A stretch of 55,892 nt of DNA from Eubacteriales bacterium. Lineage in GTDB: Bacteria > Bacillota > Clostridia > Lachnospirales > Lachnospiraceae. Positions 42,713 through 51,439 of the stretch are shown here, one piece after another; within the stretch, counting starts at the first letter, position 1; every line of letters starts with the position of its first letter. The notes under the pieces were generated by a model. The model was given only the letters and a program-made list of their open reading frames with translations. It was not told the origin of the DNA and ran no database searches. The position numbers were made by a program, and so were the translations under genes. The stretch is taken from positions 1 to 55,892 of the forward strand of contig JAUNHB010000007.1 of the NCBI GenBank assembly GCA_030524125.1. The letters are read 5' to 3'.

Positions 42713-42732
42713 TAAAAAACGGGAGAAGATGG

Positions 42733-43206
42733 ATGAGTTCTGTATGGAAGATAAGAGCCGCGATGGCGGCTGTGATCATAGCGCTGGCGGGAGGAGTGGT
42801 CTATTACAATCACGCCCAGAGCGAGGTGACAAATTTCACTCCTGAATTTGAGGAGGGGCAGGAAGCGCCGGAAGCCTCGGAGGCTTCGGAGGAGCGGGGG
42901 ATCAAGATCCCCGGATATTCGGTCATCCCTGTGACGGCGGGGACGACGGAGGTGGCCGTGGATCTGACCAATCCGGAGGAAAATGAGGTTTATTTTCAGA
43001 TCACCTTCCTTCTGACGGATACCGGAGAGCAGATCTACCAGTCGAAGCTTTTGTCTCCGGGGCAGCATCTCTATGAGATCTCGCTGGACCGGGCGCTGGA
43101 GGCGGGAGAATACAACCTGACGATCCAGTACGACACGTTCAGCATGGACGAGGAGTACACCCCGCGCAACGGCGCGACGGTAAACTGCATCCTGCGGGCG
43201 CAGTAG
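42733..43206 (+). CDS. Small membrane-anchored extracytoplasmic protein
   Basis: Protein of 157 residues with one N-terminal transmembrane helix (about 7-24), a Glu/Ala/Ser-rich linker (35-55) and a beta-sandwich-like domain (about 56-157), with GYSVIPVTAGTTEVAVDLTN and FQITFLLTDTGEQIY. I do not recognise a named family. Its place as first gene downstream of the promoter at 42658, before the NEAT-like genes, suggests an accessory role at the cell surface. The ATG has GGGAG eight bases upstream. Confidence 0.72.
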   Translation: MSSVWKIRAAMAAVIIALAGGVVYYNHAQSEVTNFTPEFEEGQEAPEASEASEERGIKIPGYSVIPVTAGTTEVAVDLTNPEENEVYFQITFLLTDTGEQIYQSKLLSPGQHLYEISLDRALEAGEYNLTIQYDTFSMDEEYTPRNGATVNCILRAQ

Positions 43207-43316
43207 AGAACGGATTTCACGCAGAGGGCTCCGGCTTCGCAGGCTTGACGCGTACCGCGGATCCAAAGGCGTAAATCATACATATCAACTATATTTCTTA
43301 TAAGGAGGATTACTCA

Positions 43317-44246
43317 ATGAGTATCTTAAAGCGCATTGCCTCAACGGCACTTGCATTGACCCTGGTGGCGGGCTCGCTGGGAATGACGTCCCAGGCGGCG
43401 GGAAAGGCTGACAACGGAGACTATAAGGCGACAGTTCATTTCCACAAGGCTGGAACCACCGATCCGAGCGAGTCTACTTACAGTATGTGCGACTCTATCT
43501 TCGTTCACGAGGCGGACGTGACGCTGACGGACGACACGGCGACCGTCACGTTCTATGTGGCGTACCCTGTGCCGAGTTTTCCTGCTCAGGGAACAGAAGG
43601 GACGATCACAGATGTGAAGATGACCGTGGACGGAGTCGAGTATGAGGCGACCAGCGACATCACGACCAAGCCGACGAAGGTTTTTGATACGACTGGAGCG
43701 ATATTCGGGATCACGGCGGGCGACGAGCTGACGACGCAGGTGCTGACCGTGGAGCTTCCGAGAAGCGCGGTCGCCGACTTTGAGACGGGCATCGAGACGG
43801 AAGCTTACGTCAACGTTGTAATGAACAGCACGCAGAAGTTTGTCATGACGCTGGACGGCGTCCGCAATCCGGCGGTCGAGTCCATCCAGGACTCAATGGA
43901 CATCACCGCCGAGGTGGCGGCTGCAGAGGCTTCCTACAGCGTGACGATCCCGGAGAGCGTGGCGATCGGAACGCTTTCCGCAGAGCAGGACACGACGAAG
44001 GAGTATTCCGTAGCGCTTGAGGCTTCCAACCTGGGAGAGGGAATCGTGGAGATCTCCACCGACGCCGCAGGCACCCTGACGTCCGGCTCCAACACGCTGG
44101 CGTTTGCCAACAGCTTCGGAACCCAGAGCGCCGGCGAGAACGCGACGCTGACCGGAGAGATCACGATCAAGGCGGCGGACGTGGCTGCAGCGGCGGCCGG
44201 AAACTATACCGGAACCGCGAACTTTACGATCAGCTACTTTGAGTAA
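43317..44246 (+). CDS. Secreted NEAT-like haem-binding candidate
   Basis: Exported protein of 309 residues with a signal peptide (cleavage near SQAAG, residue 28). Residues of about 34-182 resemble a NEAT domain: YKATVHFHK, then SMC at 56-58 in the position of the helical lip, and AYVNVVMNSTQKF (Tyr164, Met169) in place of the usual YxxxY hairpin. A second domain (about 200-309) with YSVTIPESVAIGTLS and GNYTGTANFTISY is a beta-sandwich common in Lachnospiraceae surface proteins. There is no transmembrane helix or LPXTG at the C-terminus, so it may act as a free haemophore. ATG follows AAGGAGG. Confidence 0.78.
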   Translation: MSILKRIASTALALTLVAGSLGMTSQAAGKADNGDYKATVHFHKAGTTDPSESTYSMCDSIFVHEADVTLTDDTATVTFYVAYPVPSFPAQGTEGTITDVKMTVDGVEYEATSDITTKPTKVFDTTGAIFGITAGDELTTQVLTVELPRSAVADFETGIETEAYVNVVMNSTQKFVMTLDGVRNPAVESIQDSMDITAEVAAAEASYSVTIPESVAIGTLSAEQDTTKEYSVALEASNLGEGIVEISTDAAGTLTSGSNTLAFANSFGTQSAGENATLTGEITIKAADVAAAAAGNYTGTANFTISYFE

Positions 44247-44252
44247 GAGCGA

Positions 44253-44323
44253 AAAGCGGACGAAAAATCCGCTTTGACGACGACAGAACACGCGGGATTC
44301 CCCGGAGCGATCCGGGGAATCCC
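44253..44323 (+). terminator. Hairpins after the secreted NEAT-like gene
   Basis: AAAGCGGA...TCCGCTTT (44253-44275) is followed by a perfect 13-base stem GGGATTCCCCGGA-GCGA-TCCGGGGAATCCC (44294-44323). Neither has a long T run, so partial termination or mRNA end protection is as likely as full termination. Confidence 0.5.
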
Positions 44324-44345
44324 ACTGTCTTGCGCGATACGCCCG

Positions 44346-44467
44346 TGCAAGAGGCTGCCGTGCTTGCGCGGGCAGCCTCTTGCAGGGAAACGGACAGCGA
44401 ACAGCTTTGCTGTGAGCTGGCTGCGGTATCGCGGCGGACAGGGAAAGAAAACCTTTCCCAGTCCGAT
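44346..44467. repeat. Dispersed 122-base structured element, copy 2
   Basis: Ungapped match to 29639-29760. This copy has a perfect 14-base stem TGCAAGAGGCTGCC...GGCAGCCTCTTGCA (44346-44384), an inner ACAGC-TTT-GCTGT hairpin and a terminal GGACAGGGAAAG...CTTTCCCAGTCC stem. It ends 41 bases before the start of the large NEAT-like gene and so lies in its leader. Confidence 0.75.
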
Positions 44468-44507
44468 AGAGAAGGCGCGCAGACAAAGCGGGAGGAGACC
44501 GAGGAAG

Positions 44508-47345
44508 ATGAGGAAGAAGACCGTTTGGAAAATACTGGCCATGGTGATGGCCCTTGGAATGCCGCTTCAGGTGTGCGCGGCGTCGGCCGCAGCGAAAGAA
44601 GGAGCCGATGCGGCGAAGCCTTCCGCCGTGACGGAGACCTCCGGGGCGGAGGACGCGCCGACCGGGGAGCAGGAAGAAGAGATGGACGTCACGGCCACAG
44701 TGCCGTCGGCCTCCTCGCAGTACTATGTGGAGATCCCGGCGTCCCTTTATCTGGGAAATGTATCCGGGACGGACGATTATGAAAAGGAATATCAGGTAAA
44801 AGTATCCGGCGTGAAGAAATCCGGCGGGCAGGTAACTGTCTCGACCCCGGACACGGGCGAGCTGTACCGGACGGCAAAAAGCCGTTCGGCGTCAACGCTT
44901 TTGTTTTCCAACACCTACGGCACGCGGACTTATACAGAAGACGCGCAGACAGACGCGCAGATCAGAATTTCAAAAGAACAGATCAGGAATGCAGCTCAGG
45001 GTTCCTATGAAGGAACGGCGGAGTTTACGATTACATACAGCGCGGGGGATCAGGGAGAGGATCCAAAGCCCCCCGTGGATCCGGAGGAGCCGTCCGCAGT
45101 CACGGCTCCGGTCCGTCTGATGCAGTCCTATGATATCAGCCAGGAGAGCATGTGCAATCGGCTGTTTTACCCGGAGGCAGAGCTCACCGTAAACGGCGAC
45201 GGCACGGCGACGGTCAGGCTCTACTGCGTAAGCCCGATCCCGGCCTACGCCGACTCGGGAGCGCCGCTTACGGCGATGATCGTATCCGGCTCGAAGGAAG
45301 ATGTGAGCATCACGGGGACGACGGCGAAAGATTACAGGCTGACCGTGGGGGCGGATTCCTTTGCGGATGAGGTCCTCATCGAATCGAATGCGGGCGGGAA
45401 GGAGTACGGCGTGTACCCGGGATTTATTCCGGAGGCCGGAACGTATTCCAGCGATTCTTTCACGTTCACCATACCGGTCAGCGCCATCCGGAACAGCAGT
45501 TCCGGCGCGATCTATGTGAACGCTTATGTGAACGCGGTCATGAGCAGCTGGCAGTCGTTCTACCTGCTGTTCGACGTGGACGACGATTTCGGAAAGACGG
45601 AGGAGATCGAATACGGGGCGTACACGGTGTCGTCGCCGGGGCTTACGGGCGTGTCGGTATCCGGGCTGAAGGCGTACGCGGAGGAGAAAAAGGCGGGCGA
45701 GTATCTCTTTCAGGTGAGGTACGCTTCCTCCGGCGAGGATGCGGACAAGCTCGGCATGGCCGCCTGCGCGGAGCTGATCTCCGCCAGCGGAGTGGAGGGT
45801 AGCACGCAGTATTATTCCATGCTCCTGTCCTATGAAAATGAGGACGGGACGCAGCAGGTGACGGACACGGACGGACATGTGCTGGACATCAGTATCCCGC
45901 TCAAACAGAGCGGAAGTCAGAAGGCCGCGGTGTACCGGCATCACGAGGCGGGACGGGCGACAGGGCAGCTCACGGAGCTTACGGCGGAGCCGGCAAAGCT
46001 TCGGGACAACACCTGGTACTGGGACCGCTCGAAGGGAATCCTGCACATCTACGCGTCAAAGTTTTCGGTGTACGCGGTCCATCTGTCCACCGCCCAGACG
46101 TCGGGCGGCGCCTCCGGAGGCGGATCCGGAAGCGGCGGGACGTCCGGCGGCACGGACAGCGACGACGGTCTGGAAAATACGAGCTATACCGCGAAGGTCA
46201 GCATGAGGAAGGCGTCGGATCTTAACAGTGTGAGCATGTGCGACACGCTGTTCTACGACTATGCGGATCTGGAGGTCAATGGGAGCAGCACGAAGATGAC
46301 TCTCTACGTCATCGATCCGATCCCGAAATACGCGTCGGAGGGAACGCCTCTGTCCAACATTTCCTTCCGGACGTCGTCTGGCAGGGTGTCGGCGTCGCTG
46401 AGCACGAGCAAGGTGAGCCGCTACTTCCCGGCGGACAGTACGTTCATCGGATCTGCCGGAAATTACAACAGCGACCCGATCACGGTCACGCTGCCCACCT
46501 CCGCTCTGCGCTCTTCCGGAAAAGGGACGGTGATCTGCCAGGCGTATGTCAACGCCGTCATGAAGAGCACGCAGGAATTTTATGTGGTGCTCTCCGACTG
46601 GGAGGAAGGGGAGACGAAGAGCTCCGGCGAGGCGCAGACCATCGACACGGAGAACGAGGCGCAGGCGCTGACGACGCAGACCTCGGAGAGCGGCTCGTCC
46701 GTCACGACGGCCTCGTCGTCCTCGGGCGTGAAGACGGGCGTCTATCAGGTGCCCATCAGCGCGCTGAAGGAAAAGAGCGACGACTCCAGCATGATGAACG
46801 ATTATATGTACCGGTACGCGGAGCTTGCGGTGACGGAAAAGAGCGCGAAGCTTACCGTTTATATCCAGCATACGGTGGCCGGGATCGAGAGCGGAGGCCC
46901 CAGATACATTTCGTACCAATCCGCCAACGCATCAAAGACGGAGCACGCGGCCACCTTCGACGGGATCTCCTACGACAGCTTCACGCTGACGCTGTCCAAT
47001 CCGGTCCCGAACATTCTTCCGGTGACCATGTATATCAACGCCATGTCCATGGAAGTGAACGCGCGCCTCGTGCTGGATCTGAATAAAATGGCGGCGACGG
47101 AAGGACTGGACGGCGGAGACGGAAGCACGGCGGAAGCCCTGTCCGGCAGTGAGGGCGGGACGGGAACAGGAAACACAGGAAACGCGGCGGCCGAGGCGCT
47201 TGCCGGAGCCGGATCGGGCATCAGAACGGCGGCCATGCGGCTGGAGGCCGGATCGACGCTTCTGAAGGCGCTGCTTGCGCTGATCGCGCTGGGACTTCTG
47301 GGACTTGGCGGCAGCGCGGCTTATCTTAGATACAGGAGACGGTAA
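44508..47345 (+). CDS. Membrane-anchored protein with three NEAT-like domains (Shr-like)
   Basis: Surface protein of 945 residues. A signal peptide (cleavage near CAASA, residue 25) leads to a beta-sandwich domain (60-178) similar to that of the previous protein. NEAT-like domains follow at about 201-357 (SMC 214-216, YVNAVM 340-345), 556-697 (SMC 576-578, YVNAVM 680-685) and 743-860 (SMM 761-763, YINAMSM 842-848); the last, beginning GVYQVPISALKEKSDDSSMM, looks most like classical NEAT. A separate region (370-526) and a Gly/Ser linker lie between the first two. The C-terminus has one transmembrane helix and RYRRR. ATG follows GGAGGAGACCGAGG; the frame extends upstream through a repeat and was trimmed. 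Probable haem receptor. Confidence 0.8.
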   Translation: MRKKTVWKILAMVMALGMPLQVCAASAAAKEGADAAKPSAVTETSGAEDAPTGEQEEEMDVTATVPSASSQYYVEIPASLYLGNVSGTDDYEKEYQVKVSGVKKSGGQVTVSTPDTGELYRTAKSRSASTLLFSNTYGTRTYTEDAQTDAQIRISKEQIRNAAQGSYEGTAEFTITYSAGDQGEDPKPPVDPEEPSAVTAPVRLMQSYDISQESMCNRLFYPEAELTVNGDGTATVRLYCVSPIPAYADSGAPLTAMIVSGSKEDVSITGTTAKDYRLTVGADSFADEVLIESNAGGKEYGVYPGFIPEAGTYSSDSFTFTIPVSAIRNSSSGAIYVNAYVNAVMSSWQSFYLLFDVDDDFGKTEEIEYGAYTVSSPGLTGVSVSGLKAYAEEKKAGEYLFQVRYASSGEDADKLGMAACAELISASGVEGSTQYYSMLLSYENEDGTQQVTDTDGHVLDISIPLKQSGSQKAAVYRHHEAGRATGQLTELTAEPAKLRDNTWYWDRSKGILHIYASKFSVYAVHLSTAQTSGGASGGGSGSGGTSGGTDSDDGLENTSYTAKVSMRKASDLNSVSMCDTLFYDYADLEVNGSSTKMTLYVIDPIPKYASEGTPLSNISFRTSSGRVSASLSTSKVSRYFPADSTFIGSAGNYNSDPITVTLPTSALRSSGKGTVICQAYVNAVMKSTQEFYVVLSDWEEGETKSSGEAQTIDTENEAQALTTQTSESGSSVTTASSSSGVKTGVYQVPISALKEKSDDSSMMNDYMYRYAELAVTEKSAKLTVYIQHTVAGIESGGPRYISYQSANASKTEHAATFDGISYDSFTLTLSNPVPNILPVTMYINAMSMEVNARLVLDLNKMAATEGLDGGDGSTAEALSGSEGGTGTGNTGNAAAEALAGAGSGIRTAAMRLEAGSTLLKALLALIALGLLGLGGSAAYLRYRRR

Positions 47346-48335
47346 ATGACATACGCAGAAAAAAAGAGCAAAACAAAAAGGAATCTACTGGCCTGCCTGC
47401 TGGCGGGCGCGGTCCTTCTGGCCGGTCTCCCCGCGGAGGCGCAGGCGGCGGAAGAGAGCAGTAAGCTTTACACGGTGACGGTCACGGGACATTACCGGGA
47501 TCCGCAGACGCAGGAGATCTCGGACTCGGGCGGAGAGGACAACGCGGCGCTCGGGGAGTCCATGGTGGGAAGCGTGGTGGACCCCACGGGCCTGCTGACA
47601 GAGACGGAGGACGGCGACTGGACGCTGTCGCTGCGCTTCCATCTGATGAACAATATTTCCAACGTGGCGTTTCAGGCGCAGGCGGAGGGCGAGAGCGGCT
47701 GGTCGGAGGCGAGCTTTCAGAAGACCGGCTCCGGAGACGACACCGGAGATTTCTGCGTGCTGCTTCCGGCGGAGAGCTCGACTTTGAAGGCGGAGTGCTA
47801 CGTGGACGCCATGGGAAGAGACGTCGTCTTTTTCCTGACCTACGGCGACCGGCAGGAAGGAAATACGACGGATCTTGCAGAGGCGGGAAGCTTTGACGCG
47901 GTTTCCTCCGGGGCCGGTCTTGACGAGGCGGACGGGCTTGTGATCGGTACGGCCGGCTCCGGCGCTTCGGACGGCGGTCAGGATGCGGCGGACGCCGGGG
48001 ACGCCGGAGAGCAGGAGGCCGCGCTGACAGGGGAGGCCGGGAGCATCCGTCTGGGAGACAGCGTGTGGGTCACGCTGTTCGGGATCCTCTTCTGCTCGTT
48101 TTTGCTGGCGGGACTGGTGCTCCTGCTGATCGCGGGTCTGCTGATCTATATTTATTTCCTGAAGACAGGGATCCTTGAGGTGAGACTGGCGGATCCGAAG
48201 CGCAGAGGCGGCGCGCGCGGACGGAAAGCGGACGATCCTGACGAGGAGGACTGGGAGGACGAAACGGACGACGATCTGGATCTGGGCTTTCTCGACGACG
48301 AAGACGAGCCTGACGACGAGGAGGAAGATGGATGA
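47346..48335 (+). CDS. Shp-like membrane-anchored haem-binding protein
   Basis: Surface protein of 329 residues. A signal peptide (to about residue 35) precedes a domain (40-170) resembling Shp of streptococci, which passes haem to the ABC importer using two Met ligands. The Shp-like start YTVTVTGHYRDPQTQEISDS leads to ALGESM (Met73), and the hairpin is CYVDAMGRDVVFFLTYGD (Tyr152, Met156); the spacing of 83 residues is close to the 87 between the Shp ligands. One transmembrane helix near 237-268 is followed by a very acidic cytoplasmic tail (over 20 Asp/Glu), which is unusual. ATG directly follows the stop of the NEAT-like gene. Confidence 0.82.
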   Translation: MTYAEKKSKTKRNLLACLLAGAVLLAGLPAEAQAAEESSKLYTVTVTGHYRDPQTQEISDSGGEDNAALGESMVGSVVDPTGLLTETEDGDWTLSLRFHLMNNISNVAFQAQAEGESGWSEASFQKTGSGDDTGDFCVLLPAESSTLKAECYVDAMGRDVVFFLTYGDRQEGNTTDLAEAGSFDAVSSGAGLDEADGLVIGTAGSGASDGGQDAADAGDAGEQEAALTGEAGSIRLGDSVWVTLFGILFCSFLLAGLVLLLIAGLLIYIYFLKTGILEVRLADPKRRGGARGRKADDPDEEDWEDETDDDLDLGFLDDEDEPDDEEEDG

Positions 48336-49240
48336 GAAGAAAAATCGGTCTGTGCGTCCTTCTGGCAGCGGCGGCGCTGCTCACGGGCTGCGCGGTGCGG
48401 CAGGGAGGAAGCACGGCGAACGCGGGAGCCTCGGAGGGTCTGAACGGAGACGAGCTTCGGATCGCGGCCACGAGTCCGGCTGTGATGACCATTTGCGAGA
48501 GGCTTGATCTTCCGCTGGTGGGCGTACCCACCAGCTCGCTGACGGAGGTTCCCGAGCGGTATCGGGACGCCACAGAGCTTGGAAGCCCCATGAGCCCGGA
48601 TATGGAGATTTTAAAGAGCTTAAGCCCCGACTGGGTCTTAAGCCCCTCTTCGCTCCAGAGCGACCTGCAGCCGAAATATGAGGAGGCCGGGTTAAACTAT
48701 GCCTTTTTGAATCTGAAAAGCGTGCCGGGCATGTACAAATCCATTGAGGAGCTGGGCGCGCTCTTTGGAAAGGAAGCGGAGGCGCAGGCTCAGATCGACG
48801 AGTACACGGCCCTCTATGAGGAGCTGGAAGCCAGCCATGAGGGCAAGGAGGGGCCGACCGTGCTGCTCCTGATGGGCATTCCGGGCTCCTATATCGTGGC
48901 CACGGAAAATTCCTACGCGGGCAGTCTCGTGGAGCTGGCCGGGGGAAGGAATGTGTACGCCGGGACGGATCAGGAGTTTTTGTCGGTCAATACGGAGGAT
49001 ATGCTGGAGAAAGACCCGGACGTGATCCTGCGGACGGCCCACGCCCTGCCTGAGCAGGTCATGGAAATGTTCGCGGAGGAGTTTGAAACCAACGATATCT
49101 GGAAGCACTTCACGGCGGTGCAGGAGGGGCGCGTCTACGATCTGACGGCGGGTTATTTCGGCATGAGCGCCACCTTTGACTACGTGGACGCTCTGGAGGA
49201 ACTGGATGAAATTTTTTACGCACAGGAGGATGACGCATGA
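48332..49240 (+). CDS. isdE: IsdE-type haem ABC transporter lipoprotein
   Basis: Substrate-binding lipoprotein of 302 residues, lipobox LLTGC (Cys20). The fold is the two-lobed type of iron-complex binding proteins, with LRIAATSPAVMTICERLDLP and RYRDATELGSPMSPDMEILK. IsdE of Staphylococcus binds haem with Met78 and His229; here Met87 in GSPMSPD and His237 in RTAHALP lie in the same motifs. Haem as ligand is therefore well supported. The ATG overlaps the Shp-like gene's stop (ATGA), and the stop overlaps the permease start in the same way. Confidence 0.9.
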   Translation: MRRKIGLCVLLAAAALLTGCAVRQGGSTANAGASEGLNGDELRIAATSPAVMTICERLDLPLVGVPTSSLTEVPERYRDATELGSPMSPDMEILKSLSPDWVLSPSSLQSDLQPKYEEAGLNYAFLNLKSVPGMYKSIEELGALFGKEAEAQAQIDEYTALYEELEASHEGKEGPTVLLLMGIPGSYIVATENSYAGSLVELAGGRNVYAGTDQEFLSVNTEDMLEKDPDVILRTAHALPEQVMEMFAEEFETNDIWKHFTAVQEGRVYDLTAGYFGMSATFDYVDALEELDEIFYAQEDDA

Positions 49241-50244
49241 ACCGGGGACAGGCGAGGGCGGCGGGAAGAAAAATAGCGGTGACGGCGGTATTTCTGGCCG
49301 CGCTCCTTGGACTTTTCTTTCTGTCTGTCAATCTGGGCAGCTTAAAGGTGAGCTTTGGAGAGCTGTTCCGCGGCCTTTTTATCGAGGCGGACGAGCAGGT
49401 ACAGACCATTTATGACCTGCGTTTCCCGCGGATTCTCATTTCCATGCTGGCGGGAGCGGGCCTGGCGGTGTCGGGGGCTCTTTTGCAGGCGGTGCTCAAA
49501 AATCCGCTGGCAGACCCGGGCATCATCGGCGTGTGCAGCGGCGCGCAGCTTGCCACCGTGCTTGTGGCGGCGCTTCTTCCGGGACTTTACGGGGCGGCTC
49601 CCCTTTTCAGCTTTCTGGGCGGCCTTCTGGCCTTCTGGATGGTCTATCTGTTTTCGCGGAAAAACGGCTTCTCCTCCCTGCGGCTGATTCTCGTGGGAAT
49701 CGCGGTGCAGGCGCTCTTTTCGGGCCTCTCAAACGCGCTGAATTCCTTCAGCGGCGGCAATATTTCTACGGTCACCTCCATCGTGGAGGGAAATATTACG
49801 ATGAAAACCTGGAGCGACGTCAATACGCTCTGCTGGTTTGTGATTCCCGGCCTTCTGGCGGCGCTGCTTCTGGGAAGGTGGTGCAATCTTCTGGGGCTGG
49901 AGGACAAGACGGTGCGGGGGCTTGGCATGAATGTGAGCCGGATGCAGCTGATCATCAGCCTCGTGTCGGTTCTGCTGGCCTCCAGCTGTACGGCCATCGT
50001 GGGCGTGGTGGGCTTTCTGGCTCTGCTTGTTCCCCATATCGGACGGCTGCTGGTGGGGAGCGATCACAGGTATCTCCTGCCCTTTTCGGCCATCCTCGGA
50101 GCGCTGATCTATCTGGCGGCCGACACGGCGGGGCGCACGATCGCCTATCCGTATGAGATCAGCGCCGCTATTTTGATGAGCGTCATCGGCGGTCCGGTCT
50201 TTATCCTATTGCTGCAAAGGAGCACGATCACACATGGAAAATAA
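49237..50244 (+). CDS. isdF: Haem ABC transporter permease (FecCD family)
   Basis: Permease of 335 residues with about ten membrane helices. FecCD family landmarks are RFPRILISMLAGAGLAVSGA, LLQAVLKNPLADPGIIGVCSGAQLA (split here only for length) and, near the C-terminus, GFLALLVPHIGRLLVGSDHR, the coupling segment to the ATPase. It overlaps the lipoprotein gene by four bases and the ATPase gene by 11, giving a tightly coupled importer operon. Haem specificity is inferred from the partner lipoprotein. Confidence 0.92.
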   Translation: MNRGQARAAGRKIAVTAVFLAALLGLFFLSVNLGSLKVSFGELFRGLFIEADEQVQTIYDLRFPRILISMLAGAGLAVSGALLQAVLKNPLADPGIIGVCSGAQLATVLVAALLPGLYGAAPLFSFLGGLLAFWMVYLFSRKNGFSSLRLILVGIAVQALFSGLSNALNSFSGGNISTVTSIVEGNITMKTWSDVNTLCWFVIPGLLAALLLGRWCNLLGLEDKTVRGLGMNVSRMQLIISLVSVLLASSCTAIVGVVGFLALLVPHIGRLLVGSDHRYLLPFSAILGALIYLAADTAGRTIAYPYEISAAILMSVIGGPVFILLLQRSTITHGK

Positions 50245-51016
50245 AAATGCCTTTGAAGTCAGAAATCTGTCCTTTGCCTATGGGGAGAAGCAGATCGTGA
50301 AAAACTTAAGCTTCGACGTTCCGAGAGGAAAGGTCGTCACGCTCATGGGAGCCAACGGCTGCGGGAAATCCACGCTGTTCCAGCTGCTCACGAAGAATCT
50401 GACGCCGGGGGCCGGAAGCATCCGCATGAACGGCGAGGAGATCTCGAGGATCGGCCTGAAAAGCTTCGCGCAGCAGGCGGCCATCGTGCACCAGTACAAT
50501 ACGGCCCCGTCGGACATCACGGTGGAGCAGCTGGTGGCCTACGGGCGGACGCCCTTTTACCGCTTCGGACAGGGACGGCGCACGGAGGAGGACGAGCGGA
50601 TGATCGAGCGGGCTCTCCGGATCACGCGGGTGGACGCCTTCCGGGACAGGGCGGTGCATCAGCTCTCGGGAGGGCAGAAGCAGCGGGTGTGGATCGCCAT
50701 GGCGCTGGCCCAGGGAACGAGGACGCTCCTGCTGGACGAACCCACCACCTATCTGGATGTGCGCTACCAGATCCAGCTTCTGCGCCTGATCCGCGCTCTG
50801 AACCAGAAATACCGCACGACGATCCTGATGGTGCTTCACGACATCAATCAGGCGGTCAGCTACAGCGACGAGATCATCGCGCTGTCGCCGAAGGGAGAGC
50901 TGGTGGCGCAGGGAGAGCCCCGGAGCATCATCAACGAGGCGAATCTGAAAAAGATGTACCGCATCGATCTGGAGACGAAGGATTGGGATGGACGGCGCTT
51001 CGTCCTGACTGTATAA
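50234..51016 (+). CDS. Haem ABC transporter ATPase (FhuC/HmuV-like)
   Basis: ATP-binding subunit of 260 residues. Walker A GANGCGKST is near residues 37-45, signature LSGGQKQRV near 140, Walker B TLLLDEPTTYLDV and switch His in VLHDINQAV. DEPTTYLD and the C-terminal lengths match ATPases of iron-siderophore and haem importers. It starts inside the permease gene behind AAAGGAG. It is followed after 15 bases by the DUF454 gene. Confidence 0.93.
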   Translation: MENKNAFEVRNLSFAYGEKQIVKNLSFDVPRGKVVTLMGANGCGKSTLFQLLTKNLTPGAGSIRMNGEEISRIGLKSFAQQAAIVHQYNTAPSDITVEQLVAYGRTPFYRFGQGRRTEEDERMIERALRITRVDAFRDRAVHQLSGGQKQRVWIAMALAQGTRTLLLDEPTTYLDVRYQIQLLRLIRALNQKYRTTILMVLHDINQAVSYSDEIIALSPKGELVAQGEPRSIINEANLKKMYRIDLETKDWDGRRFVLTV

Positions 51017-51031
51017 TAAATGAGGTGTATC

Positions 51032-51439
51032 ATGAAAAATCCATTGAGAATTTTGTGGCTGGCCGCCGGCTTTTTGTGCATGGGGCTTGGAATCTTAGGC
51101 GTCGCGCTGCCGGTGCTTCCCACCACGCCCTTTTTGCTGGTGGCGTCCTTCTGCTTTGCGAAGGGCTCGGACCGCTTTCACCGCTGGTTTACGAACACGG
51201 GACTCTATAAAAAGCATCTGGAGGGCTTCGTGCAGAACCGGGCCATGACGCTCCGGGCGAAGCTGACGCTTCTGATCCCGGTGTCGTGCATGCTGCTTCT
51301 GGCCTTTTTCGCCATGCAGAATCTATATGGAAGGATCGTGATCGTGCTGCTGATCGTACTGAAATACACGTATTTCTTTACGCAGGTGCGCACGATCCCG
51401 GCGGGGGAGACAGTGGAAAACAGGCGGAATCTGCCATGA
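51032..51439 (+). CDS. DUF454 (YbaN-family) inner membrane protein
   Basis: Membrane protein of 135 residues with the conserved N-terminal signature AAGFLCMGLGILGVALPVLP followed by TTPFLLVASFCFAKGS, which defines the DUF454/YbaN family. Two further hydrophobic segments near 80-120 complete about four helices. Family members often lie beside haem and iron genes, but their biochemical role is unknown. The second in-frame ATG (51032) is preferred because GAGGTG precedes it; the first is four codons upstream. It overlaps the next gene by four bases. Confidence 0.88.
   Translation: MKNPLRILWLAAGFLCMGLGILGVALPVLPTTPFLLVASFCFAKGSDRFHRWFTNTGLYKKHLEGFVQNRAMTLRAKLTLLIPVSCMLLLAFFAMQNLYGRIVIVLLIVLKYTYFFTQVRTIPAGETVENRRNLP

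Noticed and set aside
44274-44507. Extended N-terminus of the large NEAT-like protein from a TTG
   Set aside because: This part translates a non-coding repeat and hairpins; a good signal peptide begins at the ATG at 44508 with a ribosome site.
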